NCBI RefSeq assembly: GCF_003991905.1
Contig: NZ_RSCL01000011.1
Span: 130,984 to 194,983, forward strand
Direction: 5' to 3'
From: Dulcicalothrix desertica PCC 7102
Lineage (GTDB): Bacteria > Cyanobacteriota > Cyanobacteriia > Cyanobacteriales > Nostocaceae
DNA: 64,000 bases
Shown here: positions 34,001 through 42,502 of the stretch, one piece after another
Layout: each line of letters opens with the position of its first letter
Numbering within the stretch: position 1 is the stretch's first letter
The notes under the pieces: model-generated
What the model was told of the DNA's origin: nothing
The model's database searches: none
What the model saw: the letters and a program-made list of their open reading frames with translations, nothing else
Position numbers and translations under genes: made by a program

Positions 34001-36450
34001 TGCTTTACCGCTATACAGGTCAGGAGGATATCCTCGTAGGTTCACCCATTGCTAACCGCAATCGCACGGAATTTGAAGGTTTAATCGGTTGCTTTATTAA
34101 TACTTTAGTGCTGCGTACCCATCTAAATGGTAATCCCAGTTTTAAAGAGTTGCTGTCGCGGGTGCGTTTATGTGCAATTAATGCTTATGTTCATCAAGAT
34201 TTACCCTTCGAGAAACTAGTCGAATTACAACCAAACCGGGACTTGAGTTATCACTCTTTGTTTCAGGTGATGTTTGTACTGCAAAATTCCGCATTCTCGA
34301 ATGTGACGCTACGAACTTTAACTTGGGAAACAAGAGAGTTCAACAGTGAAACCGCGAAGTTCGATATTTTACTATCCATGATAGATAGCGAAGTAGGTTT
34401 GATGGGAACGTTGGAGTACAACAGCGATTTATTCAACCCAAATACTATCATGCAGATGGTAGAACATTTCCAGACTTTACTTCAAGGTATTGTTGTTAAT
34501 TCTGACGAACACATCTCACACTTACCACTCTTGAGTGATGTAGAACGTCAAAAATTGCTAGTCGAGTGGAATAATACTCAAGTAGATTACCCAAGAAATC
34601 TATGTCTCCATGAATTATTTGAGAAACAAGTAGAACGGACACCTCTAGCGAGCGCACTTTATTTTGAAAATCAACAATTCACCTATCAAGAGTTAAACCA
34701 GCGCGCAAATCAAATTGCCCATCATCTGCAACAGCTAGGTGTAATACCAGATACGTTAGTTGGTATCTACATGGAGCGTTCTATTGAAATGGTAGTAGGA
34801 ATACTAGCCGTTATGAAAGCAGGTGGCGCCTATGTACCCATAGACCCAACTTATCCACAAGAACGCTTAGACTTTATGTTGGCAGATTCTCAAGTGTCGG
34901 TGCTGTTGGTGAAAAACTCACAGGATAATTCTTGTGGAGTGGACATTAAAGTATCTATAGATACTGAATCTCTAGCCTTTACAGATTACAGCTTAGACAA
35001 CCCTGTCAGCGACGTTAAACCGGAAAACCTAGCTTATGTAATTTACACCTCTGGTTCTACAGGAACACCCAAGGGCGTAATGAACACGCACCAAGGTATA
35101 TGTAACCGCTTGTTATGGATGCATGATACATACCAATTAACAGCATCTGACCGGGTGTTACAGAAAACACCTTTTAGCTTTGATGTTTCAGTTTGGGAAT
35201 TTTTCTTACCATTGTTAATAGGCGCCAGTTTAGTTGTAGCTAAACCAGGGGGACATCAAGATGCGAGCTATCTTGTCGAGGTGATTACAAAACAACAAAT
35301 AACTACACTTCACTTCGTCCCTTCGATGTTGCAAGTGTTTTTAGAGGAACCGAGATTAGATAAATGTAAAAGTCTCAAACGTGTGATTTGCAGTGGTGAA
35401 GCATTACCTTTTGACTTGCAAGAACGCTTCTTTGAACGTTTAGACGCAGAATTACATAATCTTTATGGACCAACGGAAGCTGCTATTGATGTGACTGCGT
35501 GGCACTGTCAACCAGGTAGTAGTGATAAAATTGTTCCTATTGGGCGCCCAATAGCCAATATACAACTATATATTTTAGACAAATATCTACAACCTGTTCC
35601 TACTGGAGTCGCTGGGGAATTATATATTGGTGGTGTGGGACTAGCGCGTGGTTATTGGAATAGACTAGAATTAACTTTTGAAAAGTTTATTCCTAATCCT
35701 TTTGGAACAGAAAGGCTTTATAAAACAGGAGATTTAGCACGTTATCGAAGCAACAGCAGCATTGAATTTTTAGGAAGAATTGACGACCAAGTAAAAATTC
35801 GAGGTTTCCGTATTGAATTAGGAGAAATAGAAGCGGTATTAGGGCAACATCCACAAGTACGAGAAGCCGTAGTTGTTGCTAAAAAGAATATTATAAATGA
35901 GCTTTGTTTAGTCGCTTATTTAGTTCCTCATCCAGAAACGGAAATTTTTATTGATGAATTGCGACAGTTTCTCAGTAAAAAACTACCCGAATATATGCTA
36001 CCATTAATCTTTGTGGTGTTAAAAGCACTACCACTTACACCCAATGGTAAAGTAGACCGAGGCGCCTTACCTACACCAGAAAAAGAGCGTCCAGATTTGA
36101 CGGCAGCTTATCAGGCACCTGAATCTGAAATTGAAAAAACTATTGCCCAAGTTTGGCAAGAAGTCTTACACTTAGATAAAGTAGGAATCGATGATAATTT
36201 CTTTGATTTAGGTGGGCATTCATTGCTGATAGTTCAGGTTAATCACAAACTACGAGAAATTTTAAATCGAGAATTATCTGTAATTGAAATGTTTCAAAAT
36301 CCCACTATCAAATCCTTAACGCAGCATTTAAACGACAAATCAGGTGAGCAATTAGATTTTGAACCGACGCGCGCGCGGATACAAAAGCAATTAGAAGCGA
36401 GAAATAGGCAAAAAATAAACCGCGAAGGCGCAAAGAGCGCTAATAAATAA
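31072..36450 (+). CDS. Loading NRPS: FAAL-ACP-C-A(Ser)-PCP
   Basis: About 1792 aa from ATG 31072 (a GTG at 31066 is also possible). Residues 1-600 are a fatty acyl-AMP ligase (YTSGSTGTPKGVMLSHGNLL, WLPIYHDMGLIGGVLQPLYG, CYGMAEATLM); an ACP follows with Ser about 659 in FGIDSLK. The C domain (about 720-1140) has an intact HHIIADG. The A domain (about 1175-1660) has code residues read as D-V-W-H-I-S-L-I-D, the serine signature. The PCP has GGHSLL with Ser about 1717. The protein therefore activates a fatty acid, loads it and joins it to Ser. It is the first gene of the rightward biosynthetic operon, with 23 nt to the PKS gene. An 18-nt tandem duplication (NIDINK repeated) lies in the FAAL part at about 31515-31550. 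Confidence 0.92.
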   Translation: MKMREIKITQSTSALQGIHDFSTVIELLRYRGSTQAQEVAYTFLADGETEAECLTYKEMDRRCRALAAKLQAMGMAGERALLLYPPGLDYLTAFFGCLYAGVVAVPAYPPRNQRNTKRILSVLKDAQAAIVLTTTKVFSQIQSLLAENIDINKNIDINIGHWLTTDNLAPGLESSWQAPLIHQDTLAFLQYTSGSTGTPKGVMLSHGNLLHNAAATYLCMEHCKSSKFVTWLPIYHDMGLIGGVLQPLYGGFPCIMMPPTAFLQRPYRWLQAISHYRGTTSGAPNFAYQLCIDKITHEQRSTLDLSSWSVAFNGAEPIRAQTLEHFAATFAECGFRPEAFYPCYGMAEATLMVSGSVKAALPTAKTLDKAALEAHQVVEMPVNENDSQNSLSRLLSCGRTLSQQHIVIVNPESLTHCSPDEVGEVWVSGASIGRGYWNRLEETEQTFHAYLKDTGEGPFLRTGDLGFLHNGELFITGRAKDLIIIRGRNLYPQDIELTAERSHPILRQGSGAAFAIEEGGEERLVVIQEVEFRAKPNVEEVTAAIRQAVAEEHEVQAYAVVLIKAGAIPKTSSGKIQRRATKAQFLAGTLEVIGSSVLDNTDMVGEEQQLTREEILAVEPEQRQQRIESYLEFLVVRVLQVTHLRINREQSLSSFGIDSLKVFELKNRVEEDLRVNVSVADLFDGVTITQLARQILDQVINTLPSTSITISRVERNTGQYSLSFAQQRLWFINQLQPETGAYNIPVAVKMKGYLDTSLLVRSINEVIRRHEILRTSFVVEEGNPVQKITPFVSITLPEIDLHHIPDAQRQAEVEKLSLQEAQLAFDLGQVPLLRAKILRLSLQESILLLTLHHIIADGWSIKVLIQELSVLYQALESGKSPQLAELPIQYLDFAYWQRNWLQGEVLESLQAYWRQQLGGELPVLKLPTDRARPRVQSYRGAQHQFILPKALTDALKQLSQQEGATLFMTLLAAFNTLLYRYTGQEDILVGSPIANRNRTEFEGLIGCFINTLVLRTHLNGNPSFKELLSRVRLCAINAYVHQDLPFEKLVELQPNRDLSYHSLFQVMFVLQNSAFSNVTLRTLTWETREFNSETAKFDILLSMIDSEVGLMGTLEYNSDLFNPNTIMQMVEHFQTLLQGIVVNSDEHISHLPLLSDVERQKLLVEWNNTQVDYPRNLCLHELFEKQVERTPLASALYFENQQFTYQELNQRANQIAHHLQQLGVIPDTLVGIYMERSIEMVVGILAVMKAGGAYVPIDPTYPQERLDFMLADSQVSVLLVKNSQDNSCGVDIKVSIDTESLAFTDYSLDNPVSDVKPENLAYVIYTSGSTGTPKGVMNTHQGICNRLLWMHDTYQLTASDRVLQKTPFSFDVSVWEFFLPLLIGASLVVAKPGGHQDASYLVEVITKQQITTLHFVPSMLQVFLEEPRLDKCKSLKRVICSGEALPFDLQERFFERLDAELHNLYGPTEAAIDVTAWHCQPGSSDKIVPIGRPIANIQLYILDKYLQPVPTGVAGELYIGGVGLARGYWNRLELTFEKFIPNPFGTERLYKTGDLARYRSNSSIEFLGRIDDQVKIRGFRIELGEIEAVLGQHPQVREAVVVAKKNIINELCLVAYLVPHPETEIFIDELRQFLSKKLPEYMLPLIFVVLKALPLTPNGKVDRGALPTPEKERPDLTAAYQAPESEIEKTIAQVWQEVLHLDKVGIDDNFFDLGGHSLLIVQVNHKLREILNRELSVIEMFQNPTIKSLTQHLNDKSGEQLDFEPTRARIQKQLEARNRQKINREGAKSANK

Positions 36451-36473
36451 CAAAAACAAGGAAGTATGGCAAA

Positions 36474-39400
36474 ATGAATGGTACACAAGATGATGAATTA
36501 ATAGAAGGAATCGCTATCATTGGCATGGCAGGACGTTTTCCAGGCGCCAAAAATGTTGAAGAATTTTGGCAAAATTTACGAGATGGGGTTGAATCAATTT
36601 CCACTTTAACAGATGAGGAATTAATATTCGCAGGAATCAAGCCAGATGTACTAAATGATAGTAATTATGTTAAAGCTACTGCTACATTAGAAAATATCGA
36701 TTTATTTGATGCTTTATTCTTTGATATCAACCCAAAAGAAGCGGAAGTCACAGACCCACAACATCGTTTATTTTTAGAATGTGCTTGGGAAGCTTTAGAG
36801 AGTGCTGGTTATGATTCTCAAAGGTGTGAAATTCGGATTGGAGTTTATGGTGGTGCTAGTTTAAATCATTATTTGGATTTTGATTTAAATAAAGACCAAT
36901 TGGGGTCAGCAAAATCTTACCAAAAGCTAATTGGAAATAGTCATGACTTTTTAACAACTCGTGTTTCTTATAAGTTAAATCTTACTGGACCTAGTATTAC
37001 AGTTCAAACGGCTTGTTCTACTTCATTAGTTGCAACAACTCTTGCCTACCAAAGTTTGCTAAATTACCAATGTGATATAGCGTTGGTGGGAGGGGTTTCA
37101 ATACGAGTTCCACACAAAACGGGCTATTTGTATCAGCAAGGAGGAACTTTATCTCCTGATGGTCATTGTCGGGCTTTTGATGCTCAAGCGCAGGGGACAA
37201 CTATTGGAAATGGTGTGGGAGTTGTTGTGCTAAAGCGACTTAAGGATGCTATTGCTGACGGTGACTGCATTCACGCTGTGATCAAAGGCGCCGCAATAAA
37301 CAACGATGGTTCTCTTAAAGTTGGGTATACGGCGCCTAGCGTTGATGGTCAAGCTCTTGCGATTGCAGAAGCAATAATGTTAGCTTCAGTAGAGCCTGAG
37401 ACAATTAGTTATATAGAAGCCCACGGTACAGGAACCGCTTTAGGCGATCCAATTGAAATAGCTGCACTTTCCCAAGTTTTTCGTGCCAGTACCAATAAAA
37501 AAGGTTTTTGTGCTATTGGTTCCGTAAAAACCAATATCGGTCATCTCGATGCTGCCGCTGGAGTTGCAGGATTGATTAAAACCGTCCTTGCTCTTAAGCA
37601 CAAATTAATACCACCAAGTCTTAATTTTGAGCAACCCAATTCGGAAATTGACTTTGCCAATAGTCCTTTTTTCGTTAATACAAAATTAACACAATGGAAA
37701 TGTAAAGAACGCCGTGCTGGTGTTAGTTCTTTAGGTATGGGGGGAACTAATGCTCATGTAGTTTTAGAAGAAGCTCCCAATGTCGAACCTTCTAGTCCTT
37801 CTCGCCCCTGGCAATTGTTAGTAATCTCCGCAAAAACCGAGTCTGCGCTCGAAGCTGCTACGTACAATCTTACTCAACATTTGATACAAAATTCTGACCT
37901 TAATCTAGCGGATGTAGCTTATACCTTGCAAGTAGGGCGCAGAGAATTTAATTATCGTCGGATGTTAGTTTGTCGAGATATTGACGATGCAGTTAGAGTA
38001 TTGCAGCACAAAGGGGAGCAACGAGTTCTTACTCAACTTTATGAACCATGCAATGGTCAGATCGCCTTTATGTTTCCCGGACAAGGCGCCCAGTATGTAG
38101 AGATGGCTAAACAACTTTACCAAACTGAGCCAATATTTCGTGACCAGGTGAAGCGTTGCTGCGAGATACTCATACCTTATTTAGGACTAAATTTATGTTC
38201 GGTAATTTATCCTAACGAGTCTGAGAAGGAAAGTGCAGCAAAAAAACTCAAACAAACTTGCCTAGCTCAACCAGCTTTGTTTGTAATTGAATACGCTTTG
38301 GCACAGTTATGGTTCGCATGGGGTATCTCTGTACAAGCAATGATTGGGCATAGTATTGGCGAGTATGTGGCAGCATGTCTAGCTGGTGTCATGGCTGTAG
38401 AAGACGCTTTAGCTTTAGTTGCCGCACGCGGGCGCCTAATGCAGCAACTTCCCACTGGAAGTATGCTTTCTATTCCCTTACCAGAGGCAGAAATTAAACC
38501 CTTACTAGGCGAATTATCGCTAGGCGCCTGCAATGCACTAAATTCATGTGTAGTTTCAGGAACTGTTCAAGCAGTAGATACACTGAGGGAAAAATTATAT
38601 TCTCTGGGTGTTGAGTGTCGCTATCTGCACACTTCTCACGCTTTCCATTCCCAGATGATGGAACCTATAGTGGAATTATTTATTGCGGAAGTTAGGAAAG
38701 TTAAACTCAATCCTCCTCAAATTCCGTTTGTTTCTAATTTGACGGGAACCTGGATTACAGCACAAGAGGCAACAAACCCAAATTATTGGGCAAGGCATTT
38801 ACGAAATACAGTGCAATTTGCAGCGGGTATTTCTACATTGCTGCAAGAACCCAATCGTATCTTATTAGAAGTAGGACCAGGACGTACCTTATCTACCTTT
38901 GCTAAACAAAATTTAGAAAAGAAAGAGAAGAAACAAAACTTGATACTTTCTTCTGTGCGACATCCCAAGGAGGAAAAATCAGATGTCGAATTTTTACTAA
39001 ATACGGTCGGGCGCCTCTGGGTATCAGGAATTGTAATAGACTGGAATAAATATTATATTTCAAATACTTCAGAGCGTCGTTATCGAATTCCCTTACCAAC
39101 GTATCCATTTGAACGACAAAGATATTGGATAGAACCCCAGAAAGCAACTAATTCTGATCTCACTTCTAATCCAACTTCTGAACCAATAAATCGCAAAAAA
39201 GCAGATATTGCCGACTGGTTTTACATTCCTGTTTGGAAAAGTGCGACCACACCCCAAGCAGTTAAATTGAGAGAACAAATACTTGTATTTGTCGATACTG
39301 AAATCGGCACGCAAATAACAAAACTTTTGAAAAGTGATGGTTATAATGTTATCACAGTAGTAATAGGAGAGCAGTTTAGCAAACTTAGTCACAGCGAATA

Positions 39401-42400
39401 CACTATCAATCCTAAACAACCTAATGATTACGATATCTTAGTTGCACAATTAAAATTGCAGGATAAATTTCCAGATACCATAGTACACTTATGGAGCCTT
39501 ACAGCAAATGAGCAAGTAAGTCAACAAGTGAACTCAAACAGCGAATTTTTTGAAGGTTGTCAAAATTTAGGCTTTTACAGTCTACTATTTCTAGCACAGT
39601 CCCTTGGAAAACATTATATTAATCAGCCAATAGATATCTTAACTGTCACCAACAATGTATACGACGTAACTGGTACTGAAAAGCTAAGTCCAGAAAAAGC
39701 AACCGTCCAGGGAATCTCTAAAGTAATTCCACAAGAGTATTCAAATATTACTTGTCGCTGCATTGATATTGTTGTTTCCACTAGCTTAAAAAGTCTATTA
39801 ATAGACCAATTACTCACAGAAATAACTACATCTTCGGATCCAGTTATAGCGTATCGCGGTCATCATCGCTGGGTACAAACTTTTGAATCAATACGTTGCG
39901 AAAGTGCTACCCCCTTATTGCGCTCAGAAGGGGTATATCTCATTACTGGTGGATTGGGAGGTATCGGTCTTGAAATTGCAGAGTATTTAGCTTGCATTCG
40001 AGCCAAGTTAATACTAATAGGATATTCAGATTTTCCCGCGCGCAATGCCTGGGATGAATGGCTGGTAACTCATGACAACTCAGATAAATTAAGTCGCAAA
40101 ATCCTAAAAGTGCGAGAGTTAGAAGCGCTAGGTGCAGAAGTTCTTACCTTAACTGCGGATGTTGCCAATGAATCACAAATGCATAAAGTTATTACTCTAG
40201 CATTACAGCGCTTTGGTAAGATTAATGGAGTAATTCATGCAGCAGGAATCAAGTTATTTAGAACTATTCGAGAAATTACTATTAGCGAATGCCAACAGCA
40301 ACTGATAACTAATGGACGCGGATTATTTGTATTAGAAAAACTCTTTCAAGGAGTAGAGCTTGACTTCTGTGTGCTGATATCTTCTCTATCATCTGTTGTA
40401 GGTGCTTTGGGTATGGCAGCTTATCCAGCAGCACACTTGTTCGCCGATGCCTTTGTTCACAAGCATAATCAAACTAGCCGTACAAGTTGGATAAGTGTAA
40501 ACTGGGATAACTGGTTAACTAGCGAATTAGCTGCTCAATTGGCTATAAAACCAGAATTTTCTACTGAATTATTTATGACAAGTAAAGAAGGGGTAGAAGT
40601 ATTTCAGCGAGTTTTATCTCTCAAAAACATTAATCAAATAGTTGTTTCCACTACTAATTTACAAAATAGAATTTCTCAATTGATTAAACCGCAAGGTAAG
40701 CTGCAACAAGTTTCTCAGACAGCAAATTCTCTAGCACTACACAGGCGCCCAAATTTAAGTAATAATTATGTTGCTCCCCGAAATGAAATTGAGCAGACCA
40801 TTGCTAATATTTGGCAAGAAATTCTGGGAATTGAACTAGTCGGTATATATGACAACTTCTTGGAGATAGGTGGAGATTCTCTCCTCAGCATTCAGATTAC
40901 CGCTAGAGCTAACAAAGCAGGTTTGCGAATTAATAATCAGCATTTATTTGAATACCCAACGATTGCCCAACTAGCAGATATAGCAAGCAGAACTCAAACT
41001 GTTTTTGCCGAACAGGGATTAGTCCAAGGAGAAATACCCCTAACACCTATTCAACACTGGTTTTTTGAGCAAAATCTACTTGACTCGCACCACTGGAACC
41101 AAGGTATTAGGCTAGAACTGCAACAAAATCTTGATTTAGAGTTATTGAAGCAGGTTATACAGCATTTATTAATACACCATGATGCGCTGCGTCTACGCTT
41201 TGTCAAAGAAGCATCTGGTTGGAAGCAGCTTAATACAGAAATTGATACAAACATTGATGCAGTAATACCGCTCTCACAAATAGACTTGTCGTCCCTATCA
41301 TCACAGTTGCAAGAATTAGAGTTAGAAGCAACAGCTAACCAGTTACAAGCAAGTTTAAATCTTTCAGATGGGCCTATTATTAGAATTGCTCACTTTAATT
41401 TAGGACAGCACAAGCCAAGCTGTTTGCTGTTTGTTATCCATCATTTAGCTGTCGATGTGGGTTCTTGGCGGATTTTGCTCGATGACTTGCAAACTGCATA
41501 CCAGCAATTAAGTCAAGGGAAAGCTATTAAGCTACCTCCAAAGACAACATCGTTTAAGCAGTGGTCGCAACGGTTAATTAAGTATGCACAGTCCATAGAA
41601 CGAGAACGAGAGCAGGTATACTGGTTGGCGCCATCACGTGAGTGGGTATTGCCACTGCCAGTTGATAATTCTAATGGTGAAAATACTGTTGCATCAGCGC
41701 AAACTGTATCAATAACACTGAGTGTTGAAGAAACTGAGGTACTACAAACAAAGATAACAAGTGCTTATCGTGTTAAAATAGAGGAAGTGTTGCTGAGTGC
41801 CCTAGTACAAGCTACTGCTAAGTGGGCAAGAACACCCTCACTGTTGGTTGACTTAGAGGGGAATAGTAGGGAAGTTATTTTTGATGATGTAGATTTATCG
41901 CGGACAGTAGGGTGGTTTACTAACATTGCTCCTGTGTTGTTGGAAGCTGGAGAAGCTGCGAATACTGACCAAGTATTGAAGGTAGTTAAAGAGCAGTTAC
42001 GTAGTTTTCCTAACCAAGGGCTTGGTTATGGTGTAATGCGTTACTTGAGCAACGATGCACTCATTACTGAAAAACTACGTTCGTTACAACCAGCAGAAAT
42101 AATTTTTCTCTACCTTGGCAATCTGGAACAAAGTTTACCTCAGTCTTCTTTATTTAAATTGTCTCAACAATCTAGTGGGTTATCCCGAAGTACTAGGGGA
42201 CTCAGAAGCCATTTGTTAGAAGTTCATGCTGTCATTGTTGAAAAGCAATTAAGAGTGGATTGGACGTACAGCAAAAATCTACATCACAGAAAGACTATCG
42301 AGCATTTGGCTGAGGATTTAGTAGCAGTACTACGATTGATGATTGATGACAGTCAGTTGCCTTCGGTAGAAAGTTACACTCCTTCTGATTTTATAGAGTT

Positions 42401-42464
42401 TAAAACTAGTCAGTGGGGTCAAGATGATATTGATAGTATTTTGGCGGCAATTGATAAGTGTTAG
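36474..42464 (+). CDS. Hybrid PKS module: KS-AT-KR-PCP with C-terminal epimerization-like domain
   Basis: A 1996-aa protein. KS (about 10-430): Cys181 in TACSTSL, EAHGTGT, NIGHLD. AT (about 530-830): Ser627 in GHSIGEY and HAFH, the malonyl-type motif. KR (about 1150-1330): TGGLGGIG, SSLSS and catalytic Tyr in AAYPAAH; the usual YxxxN Asn is His. The carrier is NRPS-like (IGGDSLLSIQ, Ser1469), of the type that precedes E domains. The C-terminus (about 1510-1970) is an E domain (LTPIQHWFFEQ, VDLSRTVGWFT), but its active-site motif is HHLAVDV instead of HHxxxDG. The module would add a beta-hydroxy C2 unit to Ser, leaving no alpha stereocentre for an E domain. ATG 36474 follows AAGGAAG. Confidence 0.9.
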   Translation: MNGTQDDELIEGIAIIGMAGRFPGAKNVEEFWQNLRDGVESISTLTDEELIFAGIKPDVLNDSNYVKATATLENIDLFDALFFDINPKEAEVTDPQHRLFLECAWEALESAGYDSQRCEIRIGVYGGASLNHYLDFDLNKDQLGSAKSYQKLIGNSHDFLTTRVSYKLNLTGPSITVQTACSTSLVATTLAYQSLLNYQCDIALVGGVSIRVPHKTGYLYQQGGTLSPDGHCRAFDAQAQGTTIGNGVGVVVLKRLKDAIADGDCIHAVIKGAAINNDGSLKVGYTAPSVDGQALAIAEAIMLASVEPETISYIEAHGTGTALGDPIEIAALSQVFRASTNKKGFCAIGSVKTNIGHLDAAAGVAGLIKTVLALKHKLIPPSLNFEQPNSEIDFANSPFFVNTKLTQWKCKERRAGVSSLGMGGTNAHVVLEEAPNVEPSSPSRPWQLLVISAKTESALEAATYNLTQHLIQNSDLNLADVAYTLQVGRREFNYRRMLVCRDIDDAVRVLQHKGEQRVLTQLYEPCNGQIAFMFPGQGAQYVEMAKQLYQTEPIFRDQVKRCCEILIPYLGLNLCSVIYPNESEKESAAKKLKQTCLAQPALFVIEYALAQLWFAWGISVQAMIGHSIGEYVAACLAGVMAVEDALALVAARGRLMQQLPTGSMLSIPLPEAEIKPLLGELSLGACNALNSCVVSGTVQAVDTLREKLYSLGVECRYLHTSHAFHSQMMEPIVELFIAEVRKVKLNPPQIPFVSNLTGTWITAQEATNPNYWARHLRNTVQFAAGISTLLQEPNRILLEVGPGRTLSTFAKQNLEKKEKKQNLILSSVRHPKEEKSDVEFLLNTVGRLWVSGIVIDWNKYYISNTSERRYRIPLPTYPFERQRYWIEPQKATNSDLTSNPTSEPINRKKADIADWFYIPVWKSATTPQAVKLREQILVFVDTEIGTQITKLLKSDGYNVITVVIGEQFSKLSHSEYTINPKQPNDYDILVAQLKLQDKFPDTIVHLWSLTANEQVSQQVNSNSEFFEGCQNLGFYSLLFLAQSLGKHYINQPIDILTVTNNVYDVTGTEKLSPEKATVQGISKVIPQEYSNITCRCIDIVVSTSLKSLLIDQLLTEITTSSDPVIAYRGHHRWVQTFESIRCESATPLLRSEGVYLITGGLGGIGLEIAEYLACIRAKLILIGYSDFPARNAWDEWLVTHDNSDKLSRKILKVRELEALGAEVLTLTADVANESQMHKVITLALQRFGKINGVIHAAGIKLFRTIREITISECQQQLITNGRGLFVLEKLFQGVELDFCVLISSLSSVVGALGMAAYPAAHLFADAFVHKHNQTSRTSWISVNWDNWLTSELAAQLAIKPEFSTELFMTSKEGVEVFQRVLSLKNINQIVVSTTNLQNRISQLIKPQGKLQQVSQTANSLALHRRPNLSNNYVAPRNEIEQTIANIWQEILGIELVGIYDNFLEIGGDSLLSIQITARANKAGLRINNQHLFEYPTIAQLADIASRTQTVFAEQGLVQGEIPLTPIQHWFFEQNLLDSHHWNQGIRLELQQNLDLELLKQVIQHLLIHHDALRLRFVKEASGWKQLNTEIDTNIDAVIPLSQIDLSSLSSQLQELELEATANQLQASLNLSDGPIIRIAHFNLGQHKPSCLLFVIHHLAVDVGSWRILLDDLQTAYQQLSQGKAIKLPPKTTSFKQWSQRLIKYAQSIEREREQVYWLAPSREWVLPLPVDNSNGENTVASAQTVSITLSVEETEVLQTKITSAYRVKIEEVLLSALVQATAKWARTPSLLVDLEGNSREVIFDDVDLSRTVGWFTNIAPVLLEAGEAANTDQVLKVVKEQLRSFPNQGLGYGVMRYLSNDALITEKLRSLQPAEIIFLYLGNLEQSLPQSSLFKLSQQSSGLSRSTRGLRSHLLEVHAVIVEKQLRVDWTYSKNLHHRKTIEHLAEDLVAVLRLMIDDSQLPSVESYTPSDFIEFKTSQWGQDDIDSILAAIDKC

Positions 42465-42502
42465 ATCGTAGAACCACAGAACAAACAGAGTCTAAGGGAT
42501 AA

